A stretch of DNA of 64,000 nt from Cephalotus follicularis (Eukaryota; Streptophyta; Magnoliopsida; Oxalidales; Cephalotaceae): the NCBI GenBank assembly GCA_001972305.1, contig BDDD01003326.1:42773-106772 (forward strand). The letters run 5' to 3'. Below the pieces are notes generated by a model, which saw nothing but the letters and a program-made list of their open reading frames with translations, was not told where the DNA came from and ran no database searches. Positions 47,566-58,225 of this stretch are shown here, piece after piece. Both the position numbers and the translations under genes were made by a program. Position 1 is the stretch's first letter, and each line of letters begins with the position of its first letter.

Positions 47566-47617
47566 CTCCCTTGCTACTATGTGTTCCTGATATGTTATGG
47601 GTTTTGGTGATCAGTTA

Positions 47618-47890
47618 TGGAACCTATGTTTTGGGAAAGGTATGCTTTATGTTTTCGAAAGTTATGGAACTTATGTTTTCAAAGGTTTCGTGTATGTTTT
47701 GAAAGTTATGGAACCTATGTTATGGGAAAGGTATGCTTTATGTTTTTCAAAGTATGGAACTTATGTTTTGAAAGCTTTCGTGTATGTTTTGAAAGTTATG
47801 GAACTTATGTTTTCAAAGGTTTCGTGTATGTTTTGAAAGTTATGGAACTTATGTTTTCAAAGGTTTCGTGTATGTTTTGAAAGTTATGGA
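47618..47890. repeat. Tandem repeats 'gttatggaaccta/cttatgtttt'
   Basis: Six to seven copies of a roughly 48-bp unit in LTR positions 47618-47890. The counterpart in the 3' LTR is 52714-53010 with a different copy number order. They keep several frames open and so create repetitive spurious proteins. Confidence 0.88.
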
Positions 47891-48789
47891 TTTGGTTTTT
47901 ATGAAAGTTGATATGTGATTTCAAAGAATGTTAAACTGGTATATTGCTTAAGATTTCTGTTTGGAGTTAACTTTGAAATCTTACTGCTTTTAAATTATCA
48001 TTTATCGGTTACTGTTTGTTTTGTTCCGTAATCTGTTTGTTTCGTACTGTTCAGAAACTGTTTTCTATTGTTTCGAAAAATGTTCTATTCTGTTTCGTAA
48101 AGTGCTTCGTTTCCTCAAATGTTTTGTATCGTATTGTGTTTGTTTCAGATACTGTATCGAGCATGATATTGTTTTATTTCAGATACTGTTTCATTTGGTA
48201 AACTGTTTTATTTCGGATACAGTTTTGTTTCATTCTGTTATGATTCGTAACTGATCTGTTATGATTCGTAACTGTTCTGTTTTGTTTCGTAACCGTTCTG
48301 TTTTGATTCGTATATGTTTTGATTCGTAATTATGTTGTTTCGTAATTATTTTATTTCATAAACTGTTCGTAAACTGTTTTATGATTCTATATCCGTACTG
48401 AGGTTTGCTCTGCCACGTTTTTGTTTCCATGCGGCAGGTTTTCAAGGACAGCATGGGCAAGTGTGATGAGAGAGTTACCCTATGTCAGAGGATCATCTAG
48501 GAGTTTGATCTGGTTATGTTTTTAGTAGTGTTATGGTCGTGTATAGGCCAGTTATCTAAACAGTATTGTGGTCTTTGGATTATGATTTTTGATTTATGAC
48601 AAAGTTTTCAGATTATGTTTCAGATTCAGTTTATGTTTCATGATGATACATGTTTTCAGATTTTTAGAACCACCACGTATTGATGATGATTAAGATTAAG
48701 ATCTTTCATATGTTTTAGCTCTGTTTTGTGTGACACACCGATCCCGAATCGGGAGTGATCCCGGTTCCGAATCGGGGGTGTTACAAATT

Positions 48790-48801
48790 ATGGTATCAGA
48801 G
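48790..48801 (+). promoter_or_regulatory. Primer-binding site of the LARD-like element
   Basis: TGGTATCAGAGA, starting at about 48791 five bases inside the LTR end, initiator tRNA-Met type. Confidence 0.88.
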
Positions 48802-48960
48802 AATAGGTTTTTCTTTCCTTAGAAGACCTATCTAGGTTTGACCTGTGAGATGGGTAGACATTTGGGTTAGGGCTATTCCTTAAGAGTCGTTTCGATATGT
48901 CATTTGTATTCTAGTTTTCTGTCTCTCTTTGTTTTTCTTCGTTTCGGTTTTGTTTGTTTG

Positions 48961-49083
48961 ATGACACGAAGAGTCGGACAAATAAGGAATGTTAATCTGG
49001 AAGCTGAGTCTGCTGTTTCACAAGAGGATGCACGGTATGAGCCAACTGTACAGCAATTAAAAGACCGACCGAATGAGCCGTAA
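48961..49083 (+). pseudogene. Remnant start of gag in the LARD-like element
   Basis: 40-codon frame MTRRVGQIRNVNLEAES ending at TAA 49081-49083. Position after the leader and composition resemble the start of G1 gag (MVHTRNASQRT...EA). No capsid or zinc knuckle follows. It may be all that is left of gag; the similarity is weak. Confidence 0.45.
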
Positions 49084-49244
49084 TGCTAAGCGATCGATCG
49101 AATGGGCCAAAAGGCATAAGTGCTGTCTGGATAGCTTCTGTATCGAATAGCGGTTGATCGAGATAGAATATGAATGGTCATTGTGAATGGATTGTGTATA
49201 GATGGCTAGTGTATCGTTATCGATCGTATAGTATCGTTAAGGAC

Positions 49245-49364
49245 CGTTATTGAACAGATCGTGATCGAATGGATCGTTATTGCTCCGACAGTGATCGAAT
49301 GGGTTGTTATTGAACGGTTAGTGATCGGATGGACTGTTATTGAATGGATGGGCATTGCATGGAT
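49245..49364. repeat. 30-bp tandem repeat, four copies
   Basis: Units starting at 49245, 49275, 49305 and 49335 with core 'gttattg..c....gtgatcg.atgg', in the LARD interior. Confidence 0.85.
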
Positions 49365-50520
49365 GATCAAATAGTTTGTGAATGAACCGATGTGACAGTA
49401 TATGTATTTAGTCAACCCCTCGATGTCAATTACATATGGAGTTTACCTCTAGATTCCTAGTGGAGTACTAAATGGCTATGAATCATAAACAGATATATAT
49501 TGTAAATGGATATGGACCGCAAACGGATATGAAATGTAATAGATATAGCACGGTCATGGATTGATATGGATAAAAGTCTTTGGATGATGACATATGGTGG
49601 AGTTACTGATGATAGATTGTGTTATGGCTTATATGGATATGATATGACATCGTTCACATCTTTTATGCTAGGTATACATCTCACATGATCGATTTTATAT
49701 ATATCTGCTACACCTCTGCACACATTCATTGCTTATGATAATGGATATGATTTGTCTACATGGTTTGTGAAGAGCACCTTTGGTTTATAAACTAAACTGT
49801 ATAGATTTATGAGACTTGTTATGTATAAGAGATAACTTAAGAGATATGTTTATTCAGTTATCGACCTGTCGACATGTGACAGTGCTTATGATATGTGTGT
49901 TGATGTATTGGATATGCGTGAGTTCATACTTGAGAGATTGGAATGATGATTCAGACTAAAATTGTGGGTTGCTGAGGGCTAAGCCCATTTATAATTGATT
50001 GTTCCTCCTTTGGGAGTGTGGATATAAATTGTGTTTTCTTTCAGGGGGCATATGTCTGATAAACGAATACTACATGCCCAATTTTTGGGAGATTATAAGA
50101 GTTAGAATGTACTCAATTGATTATTTCAGTGACATGATTATCTTTTGGATGCTTATGATATTATTGGGTATGATTAAGCCAATCTTTGAGAGTATTGAAA
50201 GGATTGTACTTCGCGTGTAAATGGTATTTTTGATTTAGTTGTGATGTAGTCTGGTGTGGGCTGAACCCCAGCATATAGATTGTGATGAGATATGAGAGTT
50301 GATCTTCAAACATATAAACTGTGGTTTATCAGGTGGCATGGAGTCCGGTAAACGAATACATCATGCCCGATTTTCGGGAAATCCTAAGAGTATGGTTTTT
50401 AATGGTTATCCATACTGTTTTTACATGTGGTTTAAGGTTTCCGTTGATATGATATGGTATGTTCCATTGGGATAATCTGTTTGCTTCAGGTTAGTAGCTG
50501 TTTAGATTTCGGGATGAAAT
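49365..50520 (+). other. LARD interior, no coding capacity
   Basis: AT-rich, no retroviral domain. Two diverged segments, about 49966-50230 and 50258-50500, share 'aaacgaatac...catgcccgattttcggga' type sequence roughly 290 bp apart, suggesting an old duplication. Confidence 0.65.
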
Positions 50521-50526
50521 CTTTTT

Positions 50527-50540
50527 AAGGGGGGTGGAGT
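50527..50540 (+). promoter_or_regulatory. Polypurine tract of the LARD-like element
   Basis: aaggggggtggagt immediately before TGTAATATCC of the 3' LTR. Confidence 0.88.
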
Positions 50541-50804
50541 TGTAATATCCCGTTTTTCCGTATGGAATTTTTGGGCTTTTCGATTTGTTTCGTGTGGGCT
50601 GCCGATTGTTTTTCGGTTTGTGGACTGCCTTTTTTTCGGTTTGTTTTGCTTTTGGTTGGGCTAAGTGGGTTTTGACATTAGCCTAGTGGGTTTTGATATT
50701 ATGTCCATGAATAAATAAAATAAATTTTGGCTTTTTATTTTTTTTGTTAAAACCAATTTCTGCATTTTTTTGAACAAAAGAAAGCCTAATTTTGTGTTAA
50801 AAAC

Positions 50805-50835
<31 letters not shown>

Positions 50836-53800
50836 GGCCATCTCTCTCTCTCTCCCGTTCTCTCTCCCCTCTCACCTGCTGCCGTCGCCGTCAGTGCCGA
50901 TATGGCACCGGCAAAGACACCGGTCGAACCCCCGTGACGCCCTGAGTCCACCGCACCCAACCTCTGCACCGGCCGACGTCTCCACTGGCGTGCGCGATGA
51001 CTTCTCTCTCCCGGACCTGTTTAGCATCGATTCTCCCGCTCCGGTGATCAGCAGGACAATCCAGTCACATATTCGGTATCCTGGTGACGAGAGGAAGCGA
51101 ACCCGACCGACCTCGACCCTTGACGACGTCAAAAAAGCAGATCGGCGCAAGTAAAGCCACGGTCAAAATCGTCTGTTCCGGCCAAACGCGGCGGTTTCAT
51201 GGCAAACGCGCCTTGGATTCGTGATCACCGGCCTCAAACGGTCCATATCGGCCCCTTTTGGTGTCTGACCGGTGACGCGTGACAGACACGCGCCGGCCAG
51301 CGGCGGTTCGTGAGCCCACGCGCCGCCAACCCTCCGGCGAGAAATTTTTATGGACAGTTTCCGACTCCGCTCTTCGCATAGGTGTGATCCGCTCCAATTC
51401 CGCGATGTGATTATGGCTCTGTGCGCTGTTTCGACTGCTTTCGGTAAACTCTAAACCCTATTCCGTTAAATTCTGTTTTCGATTGAATTACGTATTTATG
51501 TAATCGTTTTACCATATTATGAGCTGAACTAGTATTATGATTCGAAATTGGATGAATTGGACCAATTGGACTTACCTTAGTGGATTCGAAATTATGTTTA
51601 GATGAGACTTCTACGAATTGGACTTAATAAACCTATCATTATGTTATATGGTTATGATCAGTGTACATTGACCCATGAGTTGAGGTTTGATTTTATTTCA
51701 AGTCCTTATGAAAACGATTTTATTTCTGTTAGATGTTTGCAACAACCGAGGAGTGTTCTAAAGAAGCCTCGATATATATATTCTTGAGGTTGTTTTGGTG
51801 ACTGCATGAGGTACGGATCTTCGTTTCTTGATACCCTCCTATCGGTTTTACTGTAGTAAATAAAAGATAGTTTTACTTTATGAATGATGTACGGATTCTA
51901 TCGTTCCTTGGCTATCTGATGATCGAACTAAAATCAGTTTTATGTTATGTTCTCATTTTATAGACTTCGTTATGTTTTATGATATGTTTCGAAAATAAAG
52001 TACGGATACTTTCGTTCTTTGACTATCTTTCTGATTTGATCGTAATAAATTCAGTTTCTGTTTTGGAAGTACGAATTTTATCGTTCTTGGGCTATCCAAT
52101 TTATTTGAAATAAACCCAGTTTTATAAGTATGTTCCTTTGGATTTTATGAACTCTGTTATGTTTCGGGTTTTGACACGTTCTGGAACTAAAGTCGGTTTT
52201 GACATTTTTGAGGTAAATATTCTGACTTTATGAAATCAGTATAATGTGTTTACGAAATGATATGCAATCATCTCTTTATTGTGAAATTATATGAGTTGAT
52301 TTTCCCGATTATGAAAGTATGTGTTTATATCGTTTGAGAACGATCTATGATTGTGTTTTGGGAAACTTTCTATGTGTTTTAAATGATTTGATGAAATCAT
52401 AATTTTTAAAGTGGTGATATACTGAGCTTTAATAACCACCTATGGGGGTACCATAGGCATGCTGTGGGCCTGGCACGGGGGCATGACACTTTCCGTAACG
52501 GTGTGATTTGTTTACGGCGTCTCTCTGTGATATCCGTAGATCGGATTTGTGATAGAGGCGTATGGATCGATCCTAGTTATATGTTTGGGATATGTTTTGG
52601 GATATGGGAATTGTATGTGTAGTGCCGTACACTGCAATTCTATTTGGCAATGTGGAATTAGCTACTCCCTTGCTACTATGTGTTTCTGATATGTTATGGG
52701 TTTTTGGTGCTCAGTTATGGAACCTATGTTTTGGGAAAGGTATGCTTTATGTTTTCGAAAGTTATGGAACTTATGTTTTCAAAGGTTTCGTGTATGTTTT
52801 GAAAGTTATGGAACCTATGTTTTGGGAAAGGTATGGTTTATGTTTTCGAAAGTTATGGAACTTATGTTTTCAAAGGTTTCGTGTATGTTTTGAAAGTTAT
52901 GGAACCTATGTTATGGGAAAGGTTTATGTTTTGAAAGCGTTCGTGTATGTTTTGAAAGTTATGGAACTTATGTTTTCAAAGGTTTCGTGTATGTTTTGAA
53001 AGTTATGGATGTGGTTTTTATGAAATTTCATATGTGATTTCAAAGAATGTTAAACTGATATATTGCTTAAGATTTCTGTTTGGAGTTAACTTTGAAATCT
53101 TACTGCTTTTAAATTATCATTTATCGGTTACTGTTTGTTTTGTTCCGTAATCTGTTTGTTTCGTACTGTTCAGAAACTATTTTCTATTGTTCCGAAAAAT
53201 GTTCTATTCTGTTTCGTAAAGTGTTTCGTTTCGTAAAATGTTTTGTATCGTATTGTGTTTGTTTCAGATACTGTATCGAGCATGATATTGTTTTATTTCA
53301 GATACTGTTTCGTTTTGGTAAACTGTTTTATTTCGGATACTGTTTTGTTTTGTTCTGTTATGATTCGTAACTGATCTGTTATGATTCGTAACTGTTCTGT
53401 TTTGTTTCGTAATCGTTCTGTTTTGATTCGTATATGTTTTGATTCATAATTATGTTATTTCGTAATTATTTTGTTTCATAAACTGTTCGTAAACTATTTT
53501 ATGATTCTATATCCGTACTGATGTTTGCTCAGCCGCGTTTTTGTTTCCATGTGGCAGGTTTTCAGGGACAGCATGGGCAAGTGTGATGAGAGAGTTACCC
53601 TATGTCAGAGGATCATCTAGGAGTTTGATCTGGTTATGTTTTTAGTAGTGTTATGGTTGTGTATAGGCCAGTTATCTAAACAGTATTGTGGTCTTTGGAT
53701 TATGATTTTTGATTTATGACAAAGTTTTCAGATTATGTTTCAGATTCAGTTTATGTTTCATGATGATACATGTTTTCAGATTTTTAGAACCACCACGTAT

Positions 53801-53905
53801 TGATGATGATTAAGATTAAGATCTTTTATATGTTTTAGCTCAGTTTTGTGTGACACACCGATCCCGAATCGGGAGTGATCCCGGTTCCGAATCGGTGGTG
53901 TTACA
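50541..53905 (+). mobile_element. LARD-like element, 3' LTR
   Basis: 3365 bp, same ends as the 5' LTR and very similar along the shared length; shorter by one internal deletion of about 490 bp near 52205. Structured block at 52439-52665. Confidence 0.9.
52439..52665 (+). promoter_or_regulatory. Family-I structured LTR domain, copy 5 (LARD 3' LTR)
   Basis: Perfect CCTATGG-N5-CCATAGG (52439-52457) and CCGTAA-N13-TTACGG (52493-52517), with GTGTA-N6-TACAC following. Confidence 0.72.
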
Positions 53906-53910
53906 ACCAT

Positions 53911-54220
53911 GGAAGGCCCACGATGGTTCACAACCTAGCTACTACATCGTGACAGACTTATTATTTTCTTTGGGGGATTTTGGGTCTCACCATTTTTGAT
54001 TTTAACAAAGCCGTTCAAAATTACCAAATTTTATCTTCCAATCTGATTGAAAGCGGTTGAGCATGCTTGACGTAAAAGAAAAAACATCAATCTTATGATT
54101 CCTAAAAAATATGGTCTGACTTGGGACTTAAACTTCAAGTGATCACACGAGCCTAGTGTGACCACTGGATCTCCAAGGTGAACTAATTAAACTACTTTAT
54201 TACAAATGCAACCATGCATA
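53911..54220 (-). other. Copia-3 leader, second part
   Basis: Continues the Copia-3 leader across the LARD insertion: the reverse complement 'catcgtgggccttccatggt' resembles the 'gtcgttggccttctataat' of Copia-1 near 3375. No coding. Cut at 54221 by the G4 LTR. Confidence 0.6.
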
Positions 54221-54390
54221 TGTAACACCCGGTATTTTCCTGGATGTAATATTTTGATTTATGATGTAATCATTAATCTTGATATAATGAGAATGTTGAG
54301 TTTTAACCTCAAAAGATGCTTGCAAACCCTAGTTATGGACTTAAAGATGGAATGTGTATGATAAAGCTTGAAACGGCGCTGTTTTGGCCA

Positions 54391-54546
54391 AAAGACATCG
54401 ACGTCTTTTGGAAAGACGTCGACTCCTTTGCGAGCTAGGGCACACGTGAATGCATGGGCATGCACGTCGACTCGAGAAGGAGGAATCGACACCTTCTTAC
54501 GAACGGACAAAAGACATCGACGTCTACGGAAAGACGTCGACTCCTT
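54391..54546. repeat. GACGTCGACGTC palindrome cluster 1 in G4 LTR
   Basis: AAAGACATCGACGTCTTT at 54391-54408 followed three bases later by AAAGACGTCGACTCCTTT at 54412-54429; a second similar pair at about 54510-54546, and a further site near 54466. Confidence 0.88.
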
Positions 54547-55261
54547 TGTATGAATGGCCAGCACGTTCTTCGTCTGCAGAGGCAACATGCACGGGATTTG
54601 TTTAGGGGCTTACCTAACGCCCTTTTGAGTGCTCTGTGGCGTGTTGTGCATGTGGGTGTGTTGCCAGAACATGCCTCACATGGTTCGTGCAAGGGGAATC
54701 CTCACCTGCTACCTGCAATGTAAAAGATGGTTAAAGAATGTAAAAGAAATGCAGAATGGGAGTGGGTGAGAGAGAGTTGGAATGTGGCTGTCAAATGCCA
54801 GAATGAGAATGTCGGGGGAGAGCTTATGCATAAAGGACACCCTCCCCACTTGTCTCTCTCGTTTTACAACACCAGAAGAGAGAGAGAGAGTGAAACAGTG
54901 ACTGTGTGTATTCCACCATTGTTGAAGCTTGCAGCTTGGACCAGGAAGCTACTGGTGCAGCTACGGGACGGACCTAGAGGGGCTGTTGTGACTTCGTGGA
55001 ATACTAAAAGAGGTGGACTTTCGGTTTCTAACTTGAAACCAGAGGTAGGGGAAAGCCATACTGTAATTTTGGGTTTAATATTAATGCATGGTTTTATGGT
55101 TTTAGGGTGTATAAAAATGCATGTTTCTTGTACTGGATTTGCTATAATAGATATGTTTGGAGTATCTGTGTGTTGGTTTGTTGCTATGAAAACCCGTTAT
55201 TATGCATGATTATGGATTGTTGTGGCCACTGTTCAATGAATCGTGAGGTTGAAGACGACCC

Positions 55262-55432
55262 CGTCGAAAAGACATTGACTTCTTTAGAATAACATCGACG
55301 TCTTTGAAGGTTTTACCCCGTTACTGGCTGAAAGGGATCGACGTCTTTGGGAAGACATCGACACCCTAGGCTGTTTACCTGGTTTCTGTTGAAAAAGGCA
55401 TCGACGCCTTTTAGTTAGACATCGACGCCATT
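55262..55432. repeat. GACGTCGACGTC palindrome cluster 2 in G4 LTR
   Basis: Three pairs: about 55262-55300, 55337-55365 and 55395-55432, each two motifs a few bases apart. Confidence 0.87.
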
Positions 55433-55487
55433 TCATGATACGCTGTCGTTTAAGGTTCCTTCTGTAGAAGAACACGAGGCCTGGACT

Positions 55488-56406
55488 TCGAATGAGACTC
55501 TGTATTGATTACCGGATGTTGAACAAAGCAACTATCAAGAATAAATATCCTTTGCCCCACATTGATGATTTATTTGATCAGTTACAAGGATCGAGGGTGT
55601 TTTCTAAGCTCGATTTGAGAACGGGTTACCACCAGTTGCGAGTGAAGGAAGGGGACATTGAGAAAACTGCCTTCCAAACACGGTATGGTCACTACGAGTT
55701 CTTAGTGATGCCCTTCGGTGTTACCAATGCACTGGCAGCTTTTATGTCATTAATGAACGATGTATTCCGACCGTACCTGGATCAGTTTGTCGTGGTATTC
55801 TTTGATGATATACTGGTATACTCGAAGAGTGAGGAGGAGCACACTCGACATCTGAGGATGGTATTACAGATTCTCAGAGAACACCGACTGTACGCCAAGT
55901 TCGGCAAATGTGAATTTTGGCTGGACCATGTGATCTTTCTCGGTCACATAGTATCTGGAGAAGGTTGGACGGTGGATCCGTCAAAGACAGAGGTGGTACG
56001 AGACTGGCCACAACCAAAGAATGTGACGGAGGTGCGCAGTTTTCTTGGCTTAGCGGGATATTACCGAAGGTTTATTCAGAATTTCTCAAGGATAGCTGAG
56101 CCTTTGACTAGACTGACTCAGAAGAAGACTCCTTTTGTCTGGGATGAAAATTGCAAAGCTAGTTTCCGTGAACTAAAGGACCGGTTGGTTTCCGCTCCTA
56201 TCTTGGCATTACCTGAGGGTAATGAAGGCTTTGCAGTGTACAGTGATGCGTCAGGTAAAGGTTTGGGCTGTGTATTGATGCAGCGAGGCAAAGTGATTGC
56301 ATATGCCTCAAGGAAGCTCAAACCGCATGAAGAAAATTACCCAACCCATGACCTTGAGCTTGCAGCTATCATCTTCGCCCTTCAGAAGTGGAGACACTAT
56401 CTTTAA
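55488..56406 (+). pseudogene. pol: G4 reverse transcriptase and most of RNase H
   Basis: RVT_1 starting abruptly at [19 protein letters not shown] (the usual KKDGS before it is gone). [31 protein letters not shown] and catalytic FFDDILVYS (about 55798-55824) follow, then [17 protein letters not shown]. RNase H is present, unlike in G2: [14 protein letters not shown] (D) and [15 protein letters not shown] (E). A TAA at 56404-56406 (Tyr in the family) precedes IFTDHKSLRYLF, which carries the next D. Confidence 0.93.
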
Positions 56407-57377
56407 GGGGCGCAGTTTGAGATCTTTACCGACCATAAAAGCTTGAGATATCTATTTTGCCAGGATACACTGAATATGAGACAGCGCAGGTGGGTAGAAT
56501 TCTTCAATGATTATGACTGCTGCGTACAGTACCACCCGGGGAAAGCGAATGTTGTCGCTGACGCCTTGAGCCGCAAGGCTATGATCGCTAGCACCATGAT
56601 GTCACAATGGAAGATGTTGGAAGACTTCCAAGAATGGTCTCCATTCAATCAGTCACCGGGGATCTTTCTAGCCGACATGCGGGTAGAACCAGTATTACTA
56701 CATCGCATCAAGGAGGCACAACCACATGATCCTGAATTGCAGAGGATTCGGGAGTATCTAGATTCGGAGTCTGATTTCAGGGTACATGATGATGGTATTC
56801 TGAGATATCGAGGACGAGTATGTCTTCCGAATGAACCAGAATTAAAGGGTAGATTACTCCGCTGTGCTCATAAATCTACGTATAGCGTTCATCCGGGTAG
56901 TACCAAGATGTATCAAGACATGAAGAAGTGTTACTGGTGGCCTGGCATGAAGCGGGAGATTGTTGAGTATGTTGCAAAGTGTTATACTTGCCAGACAGTT
57001 AAGGCCGAGCACCAGAGACCGGCAGGGTTGTTACAGCCTTTGCCCATTCCAGAGTGGAAGTGGGAACGTGTTACAATGGATTTTGTTTCAGGTTTTCCTC
57101 TGACTCAGAACCGCCACAATGCCGTGTGGGTTATTGTGGATAGACTCACCAAATCAGCACACTTTCTGCCGACACATGTCACTGATTCTGCGAGCAAGTT
57201 GGCTCGGCTGTATGTGAAGGAGATAGTGAGACTGCACGGGGTTCCAGTCAGCATCGTATGTGATAGAGATGCTATCTTCACTTCCAACTTCTGGAAGAGA
57301 TTTCAGTCAGCTTTTGGGACGAAGCTGAACTTGAGTACTGCCTTCCACCCACAGACCGATGGGCAGTCCGAGCGTAC
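56407..57377 (+). pseudogene. pol: G4 end of RNase H and integrase, cut at the N
   Basis: IFTDHKSLRYLF ends RNase [17 protein letters not shown] leads to the HHCC finger (HKSTYSVHPG, KCYTCQTVKAEHQ), all four ligands visible. The core has TMDFVSGFP (first D), [12 protein letters not shown] and IVCDRDAIFTS (second D), and [14 protein letters not shown] with the Glu. Homology ends at 57377, exactly at the ambiguous base. Confidence 0.93.
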
Positions 57378-57378
57378 N
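57378..57378. other. Ambiguous base N at a sequence discontinuity
   Basis: The only N in the window. To its left the G4 integrase frame is intact; to its right the sequence belongs to a different element in opposite orientation. A scaffold join or mis-assembly is likely, but a real breakpoint is not excluded. Confidence 0.85.
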
Positions 57379-57654
57379 AATAATCATTGGCTTGTCAATT
57401 TGATTTGTAGCCAAAAGAAACTTTAGCTCCCACTAAATTACTTAAAATCTATTGTCCCTTTAATAGTTCTTAACTATTTAATTTTGTGGCCTTGCCACAA
57501 AATTAAAATGTAATATAATTAATAGTTACCAAACTATTAATATAATTCTCTTTGAATTAATTACATTTCACGTGAGTGAACTTTGTGCACAGATGTATTA
57601 AATTTCTACCCAAAAATTTCAGTATGTGCTTGTCCAATTCATATAGTATTCTTG

Positions 57655-57870
57655 CCAGTAACTGCATGAAAACTGCGCAGAAACTGCATTAAAAAACTTA
57701 CCAGGAGCTTGTAGAAAACTTGCAAGAATTGTGCTGGAAACTTGCAGTAACAATGCAGAAACTGCCAGAATCTTAGCAGAAACTGCCAGAAACTTTGCAG
57801 AAAATTCATGCACTAAAACTACCACTAACCAGTCCAATTTTTTGCATTATTAACTGCCAGAAAATTCTGC
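57655..57870. repeat. Imperfect 'gcagaaactgccaga' repeats
   Basis: Short interspersed copies around CAGAAACTGCCAGAA and AACTGCAG-like cores within the Copia-4 leader. Confidence 0.7.
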
Positions 57871-58210
57871 ACTTTACCAGTTTTAACTGTAGATATTTCT
57901 AACATCTAAAACCTTATTTATTGACTTTCTGGTTACTAGTTTGTGATCCTAAACCATACCTAGGGCTGTTATAATGCCCCTTGCATCCTAAACAGCCCCT
58001 GTACGTGTCATCAGATCAACAAACAATCCGTTGGAATGTCAATTACACAAGTTCACTTAATTAGACTTGCGAATTGGATTTTAATCAATCCCATTGATTT
58101 AAATTTTAAAATACACTAAGGGATTGGAACTAAAACTTTCGGCCAACCCTAAAACACATTAATCAAGCCACCAAATTTTAGAATTATGATCCAATTGGTG
58201 CCAATTAGGA

Positions 58211-58222
58211 GGCTCTGATACC
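58211..58222 (-). promoter_or_regulatory. Primer-binding site of Copia-4
   Basis: The minus strand reads TGGTATCAGAGCC after ...CCAACAAG, the common arrangement in plant copia elements. Confidence 0.85.
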
Positions 58223-58225
58223 ACT

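Larger units (their letters stand above)
44944..48785 (+). mobile_element. LARD-like element, 5' LTR
   Basis: TGTAATATCCCG to GGGGGTGTTACA. Contains a (CT)n tract at 45213-45290, a GC-rich segment at 45290-45830 whose open frames have no homology, tandem repeats at 47618-47890 and a 'tgattcgtaactgttctgtt' type repeat at 48230-48390. About 490 bp (around 46620-47110) is absent from the 3' LTR. Confidence 0.9.
44944..53905 (+). mobile_element. Non-autonomous large-LTR element (LARD-like)
   Basis: Two long LTRs (44944-48785, 3842 bp; 50541-53905, 3365 bp) enclose an internal region of only 1755 bp with a primer-binding site, a 40-codon gag-like start and a polypurine tract but no pol. It would need proteins from an autonomous relative to move. 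Its LTRs share the family-I structured domain and the 3' block of G1, so the G1 family is a plausible helper; that is an inference. Exact 5-bp duplication flanks it. Confidence 0.9.
54221..55487 (+). mobile_element. G4 5' LTR, truncated (family II)
   Basis: Starts TGTAACACCCGGTATTTTCC, nearly the same as the G5 LTR start. The similarity to G5 continues through two GTCGAC clusters and the 'gtaggggaaag' block near 55050. It stops at about 55487, where reverse transcriptase begins in mid-domain, so the rest of the LTR, leader, gag and protease are missing. The open frame at 54727-55209 lies in the LTR and is not a gene. Confidence 0.82.
57379..58225 (-). other. Copia-4 leader (minus strand)
   Basis: Region downstream of the primer-binding site of a minus-strand copia-type element. 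On the minus strand no gag motif is secure. 57655-57870 holds a run of imperfect 'gcagaaactgccagaa' repeats (about 8-10 copies, 12-25 bp apart). Confidence 0.6.

Noticed and set aside
47493..47880. Phe/Tyr/Met-rich open frames in the LARD LTR
   Set aside because: They come from a tandem repeat and overlap in three frames.
54727..55209. 160-codon frame as a possible host gene
   Set aside because: It lies inside the G4 LTR, has no domain, and the equivalent part of the G5 LTR is not open.
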